64,000 nt of DNA from Antedon bifida (taxonomy: Eukaryota > Echinodermata > Crinoidea > Comatulida > Antedonidae), in NCBI GenBank assembly GCA_963402885.1, contig OY727098.1, positions 19,826,717 through 19,890,716 of the forward strand. Direction: 5' to 3'. Made by a program: the position numbers and the translations under genes. Below the pieces are notes generated by a model. It searched no databases and was not told where the DNA came from. It was given only the letters and a program-made list of their open reading frames with translations. Positions 48,101 to 61,415 of the stretch are shown one piece after another; the first letter of the stretch is position 1, and each line of letters opens with the position of its first letter.

Positions 48101-49895
48101 CAACAATATAGTAGTATAATAATAACATTTTGATTGAATAGTGAGGGATTAGTTACAGTTTGACTTTGAATAAACCATTGGTAATTTACTGAAAATCCAA
48201 AATGAACTTGTGTTATAATACAAACAACATTATTCAATCAAAGAAACGCTCTACTACACATGAGAAATAGATGTCGGTCGATAAACTTCTGACGACGACT
48301 AAAACAACGACAATCAGCTAAATGTTAGTGATTTTATTTCATCTCTGGCTTGTTACATTTTTCATGACACATTACCGGACTTCCCCCTCCTCTCGCAATG
48401 AACGACAGTACAGATCTTCCCTATCTAGGCTCGTGTATGTAGCATACTACGTTATTCACAAATTACCCACGCATAGCAGTGAATTCAAAAATTCATCGAC
48501 AAACGAAATATAGCCTATATTCATTCCTTTTAAATATTAGGCATATTGCCAAGGCTAATAATCGATTTGTCCATAATTATTGCGTTTTGCCGGGGGTTTT
48601 CCATAATCTAAGGCCAATTTTTAGGCCAAATCATAATTGTGCGTATAGTTGTGTATTTCCGATGCGTGTAGTACCCTATTTGTCCTCATTTCCGTACGTT
48701 CGTAAATATTAGGCCGAATTTCCGTAGTAATTTATAGACGTTCCGAAATTTGAACCGTGTTATACCGGTAGCAGAGCAAAGTTTGCTTCTTTCTGCAAAT
48801 GTCCTATCATTATTTTCTTTGTTTTATTTGGAGTCGCTGTAAAGGGGGGTTCGCCCGAACCATAAACCACCCCCCCCCCCCCCCTGGCTAGGGCCTGCCA
48901 TTAATCCAACCTTTCCTGGCATCTTTCAAATAAATAATGAAAGGACCCTTCAGAAATAAAAGTTCAATCTATCAAGTAACTTTTACGAAATGTGTTGCTG
49001 ATAATATATAATTAATATTTAATATACTACAGCTACTGTAAATTATATTCTTAAGAGTGGCTACTTTGACTTGAAGTTGACGGCGTGAATAAAGCTTTTA
49101 ACAAAGTTTACGGGTGGAAACCTCACAACATAGACCATTCATATTTAACATGAGCTTTCTAACTCAAGTTATTAGACTGGTAGTAACAACGTATTAAAAC
49201 TTATATTATAAAAAAGCTAAAATTTGAACCAGGACTACAGGATTGAAAACCGACCAACTTTCTGTTCTATACAATACAACTGCTAATGTTTTTAAACTTT
49301 ATAAACATATTATATTTTACTATAAAAATAATCACTACTAATAATGTTCGCTGTGAGTACATATTTAAAAATCACCCCAATATAGGTGAATCAAATTACA
49401 ACTAACCATTACAACTCCCTGAACTAACCAACTCAGGAAATGAGTAACAATTACAACTGTACTTCATGATTTACATTGAAATTATATATTATTTACAATA
49501 ATAAACAAAATGGGGTCATTTAATTATAAATGATATAAAAATCCTTTGCTTTGATTGGACAGGGAATACTGAAGATTTCCCTACACGAATACATTGCCAT
49601 TATATTCAAAATTCACTTTTTAAATGTAAAATGAAACCTTAAATTTAGATTAATACATTTGAGGAATGTTTAATATTTTTTTAAATAGGCAAATTTCTAT
49701 TTTTTTAAATGACCAATTAAATTAAACATTTTGTTTCTTGAGTAAAATATAGTTATACTACATGTACTAACATAAATTTGACCATTATATTGTTTTTAAC
49801 ACATTGAGTGAATACAATATGGTTATTGAACAGAACTACCACCCATTTATGAATGAGATAATCCACATTCAACTTTACATTTAACCATTATGCAT
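45161..49895. other. Gene-free DNA between genes C and D
   Basis: No exon could be supported. Seen here: a Penelope-type 'ctctgatgaagcagagg' tail fragment on the minus strand at about 47935-48035; a 'ggggcggacccagg' repeat fragment at 47705-47760; and a 15-base C run at 48870-48884. The 97-codon frame at 45766-46059 and the 102-codon frame at 47462-47770 have no recognisable domain. Confidence 0.5.
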
Positions 49896-49900
49896 AGTGT

Positions 49901-52215
49901 TTACACTGGAGGTTCTTTTTCTGGATGTTCACTATAACCAGGCAGTTGAGCTTGTGTTATATAGTGGCCGCTGTTTTGCTGTGGTTGACCTATAACTTGT
50001 TGATGACCCATGACCTGTTGATGACCCATGACCTGTTGATGACCCATGACCTGTTGTTGGCCCATGACTGGTTGTTGACCCATGAACTGTGGTTGACCAA
50101 TGACCTGTGGTTGACCAATGACCTGTGGTTGACCATAATACTGCTGCACCATAGGATATCCTTGAACACCAACTTGACCTGCAGTAAATTGTTTGGTTTA
50201 ATTTTTACTTATTCATGGCACCTTTCTCAAATTGAAAAAGTAATATATATGTAAATTGGGTCCATATAAATAACATACAAAATTCAATACAAATGACACA
50301 TTTAGATAAGTCCATTTCTGTTTTGTAATATTCATTAATTTACTTTTCTTGGGCTTTTCATAAAAATGTGACTTTATAAAACATTTAGGATTGAACTGAA
50401 GTAATGCATAGCTAAAAACTAGATAGCCAGGTTCCTTTAGGTCACCATTTCACTACTAATTTTTAAGAGTATAATCAGTGATTGCAAAGGCTAAAATTGA
50501 GAAAAATTGTAAAAACTGAAATAACAAAATATAGAAACTGTAAAATAATTGCTTGCCATCTACCAGCAGAGATATGCGAACAAGACTTGTGGATGTGGAT
50601 TAGGCAGTTTAAAATAGACCTACTATATTTTATTACTTATTTACCATAAAATACAAAGAATATGAAATTACCAGATTGTACCACATAGGTAGCATATTGA
50701 GTCTGAAAATAGAGCAAAAATATGTGCACTTTTATAAATTATCTCATGTAATTCACAGTTTGTTTATTTAACATTAACATTTAAACTGTTGTGATCTGAT
50801 ACACAATAGCAGGCTTACCATACTTATATTGCTTCATGGTACTGTATATCAAATCCATTATACTGTAGGCCTACCTGTCATACCGTAAAACCTTTTTAAG
50901 TACTCTTAGGTGGGCTACTACAAGATGAGCTTCTTTATAAGATTACTTTTGTAAACTAAAGACAAACTAAATTTTACAAATTTGTGAACAAAATACCATT
51001 TTAAACTGTAAAATGAATGTATAAATAAACTTGATTATACATTATATCTGCATCACAAGATATTTGGCATTAAATAACCTTGTTCCTTTGATATTCAAAT
51101 CGTCTAAGTCGAAAAGAAGTCCATACTACCTTGAAAAGAAGCTCAGTGGGCTTGATTTAGAGATGGGCCTCTTTTTTAGATTACTTTTGCAGACCAAGGA
51201 TTCATTTGAGATGGGCTTATTTTCGAAAGAGGTTTATAAATTAATTTGTATGAGTATAATACTGTACGAGTATAATACTGTACATAAACAATGATATCCT
51301 ATTTAGAGCAAAATAAGAAACTCACATTTGATGGTGTTCCACAGCAACATGTTGCACCAGAGCACATGTAGACTGATGAAATGATTGCAACCACAAGTTC
51401 TATGCCTCCAATTATCGTACAAAGAATGTCAACAGCCCTAACATCCTAAATGATGCAAACATTAGTGCACATTCTATACAATTTGGTAAAAGTTCATTAC
51501 ATTCTTTTTGTCAGCAAGCACATAGTAATTTGCCAATTACAGGATGTGCTAGATTTGTATAAATTGTCTAATAACTCACATAATAGTAGTAGTCAGCACT
51601 GCTAATACTACCAATAATAACATGGACTCCTGCTGTAACAGCTGCCATTATTGACATCACAAGACAACCAACAATCTGTAAATATATGTTACAATTTATT
51701 TATAAGACTAAACCTTTTACCAGTATTCATATGAATAATAAATTTATACATTAAATTCACAGTAACTTACAGCACAAGAGTTTTGTCCTTTAGAATGTCC
51801 AGCAATTATTCCCAGAATTCCAGCAACAAGATAAAACTGTTGGAAAAAATGGTATGAACCTAATCAAATGTAGATGTAATAACAACATACAACATTTTAC
51901 AAATTATAATATTAGTTTTCACTATAAAAAACATTCAAATATGCAGTTATGCGGTTAGGTATCATAGCAAAAATATAAGTAATAATCATTTACCCCAAGT
52001 GCACCCCATATTGGTACAGCAATATATCCTTGAGTAAATCCAAGACAAATACATGCTATACCAAAAGCAAGCGATAAAACCGATAAACTAATTTGGATAT
52101 AGCCAGTCACTAGTGCAGCTGTAGTGTTTAAACTTGGAACTTTTCCTGGCTGTTGATAGTAAATTACTGGTCCAGCCTCTGGGGCAACTTGCAGTGGCAC
52201 AGTAGTTGTCGTCAT
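49901..52215 (-). CDS. MS4A/CD20-like four-transmembrane protein, gene D
   Basis: Six exons: 51994..52215, 51771..51836, 51580..51675, 51326..51445, 50672..50702 and 49901..50178, giving 270 residues. TM1 is about 36-60, TM2 about 65-90 (YIAVPIWGALG-FYLVAGILGII), TM3 about 97-118 and TM4 about 133-157, followed by MCSGATCCCGTPSN. The loop between TM3 and TM4 is short here (SSADYYYY then DVRAVD), which shortens exons 3 and 4. The tail repeats GQPQVIGQPQ and then GHQQVM units and ends GYSEHPEKEPPV, close to gene A. Its tail minisatellite has an 18-bp unit like that of A. Exon 2 is identical in protein to that of gene A. An acceptor (ctttttag) before the ATG again implies a 5' UTR intron. It is the most compact of the five copies. 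Confidence 0.87.
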
Positions 52216-52239
52216 TATACAGTATTAGCTCTAATAAAA

Positions 52240-54270
52240 TCTAAAAAGAAAACAATCTGCATTAGCAATACCAGATCCAAACAGTGTTCAACACAAATGT
52301 AACAAAATGACCGCTCTGATAAATGTTATAAAATATTATAAAGTCATATGGCAAAGACACAAGTGTTCTTAGGGATTCCCGTTCTTAGCACTCTACCTAC
52401 AGAATTACTAGTAGTCCTTTAGTAGACTCTAGGCCTAGCCTAGGCCAAGTAAAGTTTAGTTACTTGGTTAATAATACATAATAATTTAATAAACCTAGCT
52501 AGGCCTAGGTTAGTTTAATACTTTTTTTTACAAACTTTCTTTTACTACTTTCTAGGTAGCCTAGGACTATGTTCTACAGTACTAGCTAGGCATAGTGCTA
52601 GCCTTTAGCTACTACTACTAGGCTAGGTAGTAGTAGCCGGTCTAGGCCCATGAATGATGAAATCCCGGCGGACCCGGTATGGATAAAAAGGCATAGGCCT
52701 AGGCCTAGCCTAGCTAGCTAACCTACTAATAAAGAGGTAGGCTACCTACTTACTATGCCTACTAGAAGGTGGCCTAGATAGCTAGTAGGGCCTGCCTAGG
52801 CCTAGTATATTAATAATTATTACGTATTGTTTGATGATACTTTTTAAACACTTTTGTAGTCCTTGTTTAATTGCTCTTTCTTCTTCTAACCACTTCGTTC
52901 GAATTATTATTGCGTCGTACGTCAAAACCAACCAAGTGTATCGAACCAAAATGTATGACGTCACAATTTCCAACTTTTTTGTGTTGCTCAAGGATTTGTA
53001 TGGAGGGCAATACCCGTCAAAATTAACAAATCGAAACAGTACTTACTTCTATTGTTAGTTAGCATATCATAAATAAGTGAGAATAAAAACCATAGAATTT
53101 TCCCCATGCTCTATAAAATAATATGCCAGTTGGTTGTGAATTTCTTTGTTGTGTTTTATTAAATTGATTTTGAGAATGAATCCTCCCCGATCACACTTTT
53201 ACATCCAGTGGTTTCCAATTAAAATAGAGAGCCAATATCCTCATTGAGTGTAATAAAAATAACTTCAAAACTTTAAGTGTACAAACTGTACAACGTGTAA
53301 ATATCACAGTCTTCTTTAACTTGAATTGTACTTTAAACTTAGTACTCTTTTAGTATACCGTATATAACAGAAGGTGATTATAACTGATAATGCAAGAAGT
53401 TAATAATCCAAATAAATCTTGCATTGAGGATTTTTATTCTTCAAGAATCTAAAATAAACAATACAACAAAATACAAAACATGGCAATAAAAATTAGATTT
53501 TAAAATGAACTATACTTGGTATATATAAATATGGACACATAATTCCTATTACATAGAAATATAAATTCCTTGTATTACTATTGTGCAAGCTTTTGCTTGA
53601 TAATTATTAAAGTTTAAAATAAACAAGGTGCTAATACACTACACTTGAATGAAAATGCATGTGTTGCTGCTTGTATTAAAACTATTGCACAAATACTATT
53701 ACTACTTATACCTATTCTTGAGAGTTTTAAAATGCAGTATTATGGTCAACATAATTTGTTTATGGAAAGAAGAAAAACAAGTTAATGATGATTACGAGTT
53801 TGTAGAGAGATCAAAATCATGCTATGCCTATTCAAGATGCTTTCATCTGAACTATACGGCTGGTAAATATAAGTTTTAAAAATATTATTTGGAAAAACCA
53901 ACAAAGATACAAGGTAGTAGTACTTCTAACCACTAAGCTACATTGCAACTACAAACTTTTATGACATTTCACACAATACTGACTGCAGCATAACTAAGCA
54001 TATACATTTACTATAAAAATACTAAATAATTAAATAGCATAACTACTGTTGAATCTTAAATATTATAGGCCTACTAATAACAAATAATCATGGTTACATA
54101 CAAAGTAAACATTTCGTTGAATAACCAGGTTAGACATTGTCTATGAAACTAGCAATAGTTACTTAGATAGGGAATAGCATGTATTTAAGTTGATTTTATG
54201 TATTTTTGCTTTGAATGTATTGAAGAGGTCTTTTGCCTATTTATAAATGGATCACCCACATTACAAGCAA
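52240..54270. other. Region between genes D and E
   Basis: TAGGCC-type words fill 52430-52810. A CRE-like TGACGTCA at about 52957 and 'tatggagggcaatacc' at about 52999 resemble a pair upstream of gene E and may belong to the promoter of gene D. 53080-54270 shows nothing recognisable; it includes the 3' flank of gene E. Confidence 0.4.
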
Positions 54271-54281
54271 TTATAGATGTT

Positions 54282-57148
54282 TTACACCAGAGGTTCTTTC
54301 ACTGGATGTTCACTATAAGAAGGCAGGTGAGCTTGAGCTTGCCCCATATACTGGCTATTTTGCTGTGACAGTTGTGCTTGAGCTTGTTCCATATACTGAC
54401 TGTTTTGCTGTGACAGTTGTGCTTGAGCTTGGCCCATATACTGGCTGTTTTGCTGTGGCAGGTGAGCTTGAGCTTGCCCCATATACTGGCTGTTTTGCTG
54501 TGGAAGTTGTGCTAGAGCTTGCCCCATATACTGGCTGTTTTGCTGTGGCAGTTGCGCTTGAGCTTGCCCCATATACTGGCCGTTTTGCTGTGGTTGAAAC
54601 ATGATCTGTTGTTGACCCATGACCTGTTGTTGACCCATGAACTGTGGTTGACCAAAATACTGCACCATAGGGAATCCATGACCACCAACTTGTCCTGTAG
54701 TAAATCATGATTTAAAGTTTATTAGATTCTAATTGTCTAAAATCAGACACACTCAGTTAAGCTTTTACCACATAAAGCCAATTTACACAGACAAGTGGTA
54801 ACGTTAGGTGGAAACGGCGTGATTGTCCCACATAGAAATTGTGTTTATCATGAGCAGGTTTTCGCTCAATTGCTCATCCACGTGGAAGGGAAGGGCCTCT
54901 AGTATATATATTGAAAGAGATTTGAAAATGCATCCCTGTCTAATTCGTTAAAAATGCATCAAATACTGTACATCTGTTGAAAATTGTGTGTCTATTCTAA
55001 AACTGAAAATCTTGCTTATGAGCCACAATAGAGAGAAGCTCATAACCCATTGATTTTTTGAAAAAGAAAAAACAATTGTGATACATAAATAATATCTTAC
55101 CAGATTGTACCACATAGGATGTATATTGAGTCTGGAAAATAAAGCAAAATAACAATATTATTATTCAAAATAAATAAAACAATTCTATAGGCCTACCAAT
55201 ACTGTCTATGTTCAAATATCAACTATACTATTTCCATAATAAATCAACAATTAACATGAGTTATTTGTTGATCTGGGAAGTAAAATATATTGGGCCAATT
55301 TTTATACTGTATATTTATTATCACACACTAGCAAATCTAAAATCATACAATTAAAACTGTTATTGGCCATTATTCACCAAGAGCACGTATGAATAGGCCT
55401 ATTTTCATCATAGCACTAATGGAAAAAAACAAAATTCCACTGTTTAGGTAGTTTTCCTATTGTACCACAACTCACACATAGAGATGAGCATAATAATATA
55501 GGTCTGGATTGTAAACGCCAACTCAGACAGCATTGTACGACGAAACGTCTTGACTTGTCGGTGCTGTCTGCTTTGAATCCAGACAGGACGAGTCGTCTTG
55601 AAATAGCGTCGGACATAGATTTTAGGTCGTTGAGGCAACTCATCGGGCATCCTCGTACAACACTGTCTGAATTGGCCTTTAGTCTCCGTACATGACAGTA
55701 GCAATAATAGAAACTCACATTTGTTGGTGTTCCACAGCAACATGTTGCACCAGAGCACATGTAGACCGATGAAATGATTGCAACCACAAGTTCTATGCCT
55801 CCAATTATCGTACAAATAATGTTCACAACATTATGACCAGTACCCTAAATTACAAATAACACATTTCAACTGCACATTGTGACATTTTGATAAAATTAAA
55901 AAAAAAAAGAAATATTGTATCCAACTTTATTGATAATATAATTTAATAATAATTGAGCGAAAATGAATGTGAAACTATAGGCCACAGAACAAAAGTGTTA
56001 ACCAAACATTTGTCAGTGTTAGATGGTCCATCATAAAGGTTTGTGGTAACTCTATAAATGTGGGAATTAACTCACAAAATAATAGTAGTCGTCGGATGCA
56101 TATACATTGCTAATACTACCAATAATAACATGGACTCCTGCTGTAACAGCTGCCATTATTGACATCACAAGACAACCAATAATCTGTAAATATATGTTAC
56201 AATGTATTTATTGCACTGTATAGTATTACTGTACTTTATTTAAAGCCTTTATTTATTTGTTGACACTTTTGAATCAGTGGCATATTGAAAATTTAAAAAC
56301 ATGAATAACTAAAACTATAACTAAGTTTTAAAAAAAATAACTTCTAGAAACTACAGTTTACAAGCAACCATTCAATATTATAAATTGATTATTGGGAGTA
56401 CTTTATAAGGATCGTTTCTCCCATGCAGAATTTAAATATTTTTTACAAAATTTATCAAATGAGTTTTTAGAAAGAGGGACAGACTCTCCTCCTAATATAA
56501 AATTTGTTTTCATTATTTGCATTTACAAGTAATGTCCATAAGTCATAATCATTACACAGGGTCAAGTCATTTTCTAGGTTTCTTAATTCTTCTTTTCTAA
56601 TGTTTTCAAAAGCTTTACAGTTCAAAACATAATGTTTATCATTTTAGTTGTTAGTAAATAGTAACTTACAACACAAGCATTTCGCCCTTTAGAGTGTCCA
56701 GCAACCACTCCCAGAATTCCAGCAACAAGATAAAACTATTGGAAAAATGTGACATAAACCTATAAAATTGATGCAATTTAACATAAAAAATTCACTGAAG
56801 TTACTAAAAATAAAATAACAATTTACAGTTATTAGAAATTAATCTTTCAAATTATAAAATCTCAAGCAAAACACTTTACCATATAATATTAGATAATAAA
56901 TAAGCAACTATATTTACCCCAAGTGCACCCCAGATTGGGACAGCAATGTTGCCCTGTAAATATCCAAATTCGAGGCATGCCACACCAAAAGCAAGAGATA
57001 CAACCGATAAACTAATCTGCATATAGCCAGTCACAAGTGCAGCTGTAGTGTTTAAACTTGATGGGACTTGGCTTCTTCCCGGTTGACAGAGAAAGACTGG
57101 TGCAGCCTCTGGAGCAACTTGCAGTGGAACAGCTGCTGTCGACGTCAT
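54282..57148 (-). CDS. MS4A/CD20-like four-transmembrane protein, gene E
   Basis: Six exons: 56918..57148, 56670..56735, 56076..56183, 55719..55844, 55101..55131 and 54282..54694, giving 324 residues, the longest copy. TM1 is about 38-61, TM2 about 68-93 (NIAVPIWGALG-FYLVAGILGVV), TM3 about 100-121 and TM4 about 143-166, followed by MCSGATCCCGTPTN. The tail starts with GQQQVM-type repeats and then has five units of QQNSQYMGQAQAQLP (15 residues, 45 bp), as in gene B, and ends PSYSEHPVKEPLV. Each unit carries one Tyr. Antisense frames over this tail are shadows. An acceptor (tccttag) lies about 20 bases before the ATG; a minus-strand donor at 57972-57973 (GGAA/gtaagtac) is a good candidate for the end of its 5' UTR exon. 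Repeats of 45 bp could change number between alleles. Confidence 0.87.
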
Positions 57149-57973
57149 TTTAGTTGTTAGAAATACTAAGGAGAGAGGAAAGCATACTATTTTACTATAA
57201 TAATGCCAGAGTTCTAAATAGGCAGATGCCCTAACTCATGAGCTTACATAGGCTCTGCTCTTAGACAATACCTGCTGCTATTCGGCCCTTTGATTGAAGA
57301 CACTGCCTGCAATCTGTGTATCATCACAATCTGAAATAGGCAGTGCGTAGGTCTCGCTATGATGTTATGCTAATAAGGTTCAAAACCCATTAGTACAATG
57401 ACTTTTCTCAATATTTCCTATAGTGCCAGCGGGATGTTTTTTGTTTTCAGGATCCTCAAAGCGTAGGAGTAGATAGATGTAGCCACTGTGTAAAGCTCTT
57501 CTACTGGCACTTCACAAAATAGTGGATTTCATCTGTCACCTTATTTTACGCAAGACTACAGCATGCAATACTATAATATATTATTAGTTTATGCCTAACT
57601 CCTAATATATAATAGGCCTGTTTAGTCCAAGTAGGCCTACTGTCCTCCCTATTATTAGTATTAAAAAACAGGTAGAGAAAAGCTAAATCTAGCTAGGATA
57701 GTGGCCTGCCTACTACTATCTAGCCTAGGGCTAGGTTGGTAAGCTTAGCCGGCCAACTCTTCTGCTGCTGGTCTTTCTTAATCTTATCTTAAGTTTTACC
57801 AGCTGTCACAAGATATAATAATATATATAATATTATATATTATTATAAATAACATTAAACCTATCTAAAGGTTACGATAGTATATAATTTACGAAAAATA
57901 TGCATGTTTTTTTTAATCACAATACCTTTTGTTTTAAGTAAAAGGACTTTGTCTCCGGTACAGAGGTACTTAC

Positions 57974-58050
57974 TTCCTTGTCATTTGTTGATTTAGGTAT
58001 GACGTAATGTGCTGCTGATTAGTATGGAAGGCAAATACCGTTAAAATACA
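57974..58050 (-). promoter_or_regulatory. Candidate 5' UTR exon and promoter elements of gene E
   Basis: Contains a CRE-like tatgacgtaa (about 57994-58003) and 'tatggaaggcaaatacc' (about 58024-58040). The same pair, tatgacgtca and 'tatggagggcaatacc', lies in the same order upstream of gene D (about 52954-53014). Shared islands in otherwise diverged flanks suggest regulatory sites. The transcription start is not known. Confidence 0.4.
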
Positions 58051-58059
58051 AGTCAAATG

Positions 58060-58560
58060 TAAATGAATGGTTTTACACTTACTTTATCTATACAATAGGG
58101 TGTCTATTGTGTTTATGGGCGGTATATTTTGGTTTTAATCATTACAAATGTAGGTGTATTTATTAACCTGATGGATTGTGCCCTCTCTCCAATAATAATA
58201 CAGGCTGTGTATACCATATGAATTGTGGTACCGCCCGCACCCCCCTCCCCATATTATTCTCGAAAGATGTACTACTAGTACTGAGAGGTGGTTTAAATAA
58301 AGTTTAGTCCTAATTAAAGTTTGAATTAAAAATGTTCAAACCCTAGTAAAATAATACACCATTCCAAAAAAGAAAATCAATGAATAAAAGTGATGTCTCT
58401 AGATGAATGGCCAGTGTCCCCTTGCACTTTAAACACACCTCTACAAAATAATTAACATTTTTCAACATAGTAACTTAAAAAATCTGGTAATTTTAGATTT
58501 TTTTTCTCATATCAAATAAGAACAATTTTACAAACCAAAACAAAAAATAAATATTAAGAT
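58060..58560. other. Intergenic DNA between gene E and ATP5F1D
   Basis: The 5' ends of gene E and the 3' end of ATP5F1D meet here. Nothing else is recognised. Confidence 0.5.
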
Positions 58561-58562
58561 CC

Positions 58563-59593
58563 TTTATTGACATAAACAATGTGTAAACACATTTGAATCA
58601 TTTATAATGCAATCTATTATTTTACAAAGAAAATCGGGTATTTTTAAAGTAAGTTCCATCATACGTGCCTGTTTTGTTTTTGCTTTCAATTATGCAATTA
58701 ATTAGTTTACTAAAGTAAAATGTGAATATTTCCTAAACTTGAAAATTCTTTGAGCAATACTGTATTTCTGAAACTTACTCCTAACATTCTGTTAGTAAAT
58801 ATCATGTTCAAAACAGTTTTTTTCATATGAATGTAAATGGCACTGCAAAATCCTTCTTCATACCTGCAATGAGATAAAAAGAATTGATAGAAAATACTTC
58901 AGCAGTTATTGAAGTTCATAGAAATTATAAATTGTTACACATTATCATGATATTTGTTTATCCAAAAAATTAAGGAAATTGAATTTTAGAGATGACACAA
59001 AATACTGGGAGACTCCTGTGATTATCGGGGAGTTTAGATGTCTAGGATACATCATATAGTAGGTGTGTGAAAACAATTGAGACAGACCACTACAATAAAT
59101 TCATTGGACAGGAGCCAAGACAATGATATGCTTTTGATTAAAATTATATTATATATCTGCCAAAAAACACTGTATAGAAATATATATGAATGAATTTCCA
59201 GAAGGATTAATAAAGATAATTTAAATAAAGGAGGCCTAGCTATCCAACCCAGTAGATATTCTACTTGTTGTTGGCTATATAATATAACAGATATCGCCTT
59301 TTATATTGGTAAAATATAAGATTTGACATCCTCTCGGAGAATGATGTTTTGCTCTTGAAATATATTCCCTCAAGCAAAATATCATTCCCTCGGGGATGTC
59401 AAATCTTATATTTCACCTCTAAGCAGGCAATATCTGTATAATATAGCACCCTCTATAGTTTGGGGATTTGGTAGGTGTATCAGAAATTGAGCATTTGGCT
59501 TGGCACACTTTGATGATTTAGGTGCATCTCTGTGGCAGTGGTATACAATACAATATGTACAAAATTGACTTACATATTATTTGATGATTTAAA
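58563..59593 (-). other. Probable 3' UTR of ATP5F1D, with a possible 3' UTR intron
   Basis: A minus-strand donor (AT/gtaagt, 59572-59573) lies 20 bases after the stop codon and an acceptor (cattgcag) at 58864-58865. Minus-strand AATAAA is at 58563-58568, the first good hexamer after that acceptor. If used, the UTR would be 59574-59593 spliced to about 58550-58863. Retained, the region would be one long UTR. Confidence 0.4.
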
Positions 59594-61415
59594 TTAACTT
59601 CTAACAGCTTGGTCCATTGCTTCATGGACCTCTACTGCTATTTGTGCTTCTGCTTTTTCCACGTCAGTTGATGCTGAACCTAACGCTTGCTGGGCTTTTG
59701 TTAGGCCTTCCTTTACAGCCTAGTAAACAACCACAATAACATTGCAACAACAATTTACATTATACTGTGTTCAATACGATGTTCAGAAAGAGAGATAGGA
59801 ATAGGAGAGATATTTGTACATGCACATGAATGCTTTTGTGAAGTCAGTATGGGACATCAGGGTTAGGTACTGTAAGATTATCACCTAATAATTGACTAGA
59901 GAGCGACATAATTAGTGGTGCATGACAGAGTAGAGGGTATGATTTTAAACCTGTGTATCTGATTGGCTACCATATATCTTTGTCCCGCTGTTTGAGCTAT
60001 GATTACATTAGAGTTTATTCTTTAGTTAACCAGGAATTTGTATACTGTTTACAACATATCAGAGGGCAGTTTACCTGAGGGTCTAGTTCTTCTAATGGAA
60101 CAGCTACTTCAGCCAGTACTTGCACTGATGAGTCTGCATGAATTGTTACTGATCCACTGCTAACTGCAATACAAATTAAAAAAGGAAATAGTATGCCAAG
60201 CCCCAAATAAATATAAAATTGGGTGGTGGTTTGAGGAAAGAGTCCAGTCATGCTCTGCAAAATGTTTGGGATTTGCAGTGATTATTTATGTCAAATTTCT
60301 GTGAAGTATCACTAAACTAAATAAAATCATGGGAAATGGATTCATTGTGTATTGTAATGTAGGCCTATATGCTTACCAAAATATTTAGTAATGTCACCAT
60401 TTTCTTCATGAACTGAGAGAAGACCTGGTTTTAACACTGCAAGAGCTGGAACATGTTGAGCTAAGATCCCAAAGCTGCCTGTTGCTGAGGGTACATCAAC
60501 TTGTTTCACATTTTCTGCCTTATAGAAAATCTGCAGTATATAAACAAAATGTGTTTTTATAGTAATAAAAGAAAATGGTTATTTCCCAATGTATTTTCTA
60601 TTAAAAAAGGCATTATAATTTATAGTATGGATGTCGACGACAATGATCATATCTGTCAAAGTGGAAAAAATACTTCAAATACTTGAAGGCTGTCAGCCTA
60701 GTGTTATACCAATTGATGGGTTGTTTATACAAATCCAAATTGATAGAAAAAAAAGGTTTGCAACTTATTACAATTAAACTGCAATAGCTCAGCGAATAAT
60801 GAAGCTTACAATACACATTCCAATGTCATCAACATCCTTAATTAATTATAGTATAGCATATTAATTATTGATTTGTTTTTTACTGTATTTAAAATACTAC
60901 AGGCATTGACTATTATATAAAATACCGAACTGAACTATCACCGGTGCTGCTCATTTCAATCTTCTATTATTTATTAAGTAGCCTAGGCCTATTTTAGAGG
61001 CCTAACTAGGCCTATTTTAGAGGCCTAGAAGTTTTTTTATTTTAGGGATACGATGTAGGCTATATTCAAAAATTAATTTCTGGCCCAACTTCCCTGGCTT
61101 AACTACAAAACACCGACTGTAGTTATTTAGGCCTAGCCTAGCTAGCCCTCCTCGCCTCGCTCGGGAACCCGGCCTCCTCGCCTCACGCTCGGGAACTCGG
61201 CTTCTCCACCTCTAGCCTAGGCCTAGGCTAGTTAGTAATTAATAGTTAGTAGGGCCTACCTTTGAAGGACAGCCGAATGTAAAAGCCATTTGCCCGGCAG
61301 GTATAGCAGTTTCAGTAGCCTCCTGTGCAAATCCTCTTATTATTTGACGACGTGAAGCATTGGTAAATTGCCTAACAATACACGAAACCCGGCTGAAATT
61401 GCAAAGAAAAGCCAT
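59594..61415 (-). CDS. ATP5F1D: Mitochondrial ATP synthase F1 subunit delta
   Basis: Four exons: 61260..61415, 60377..60530, 60075..60163 and 59594..59719, in phase, 174 residues with TAA at 59594-59596. Residues 1-33 (MAFLCNFSRVSCIVRQFTNA then SRRQIIRGFAQ) are Arg/Ser-rich without acids, a mitochondrial targeting peptide. MAFTFGCPSK then NVKQVDVPSATGSFGILAQH, VLKPGL and SSGSVTIHADSSVQVLAE match the N-terminal beta-sandwich of the delta subunit (bacterial epsilon). The end, KEGLTKAQQALGSAS... to VHEAMDQAV, is the C-terminal helical hairpin. The protein sits in the central stalk of F1Fo ATP synthase with gamma and epsilon. Length fits the family (about 160-175). The start is the first ATG of a frame that directly gives the targeting peptide. 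The first intron has TAGGCC-rich DNA. Confidence 0.95.

Noticed and set aside
53041-53047. Donor-like site (gtaagt on the minus strand) as the end of a 5' UTR exon for gene D
   Set aside because: It lies on the wrong side of the conserved promoter-like islands compared with gene E, so it is probably chance.
55416-55826. 136-codon minus-strand frame
   Set aside because: It is exon 4 of gene E read into the following intron past a good gtgagt donor.
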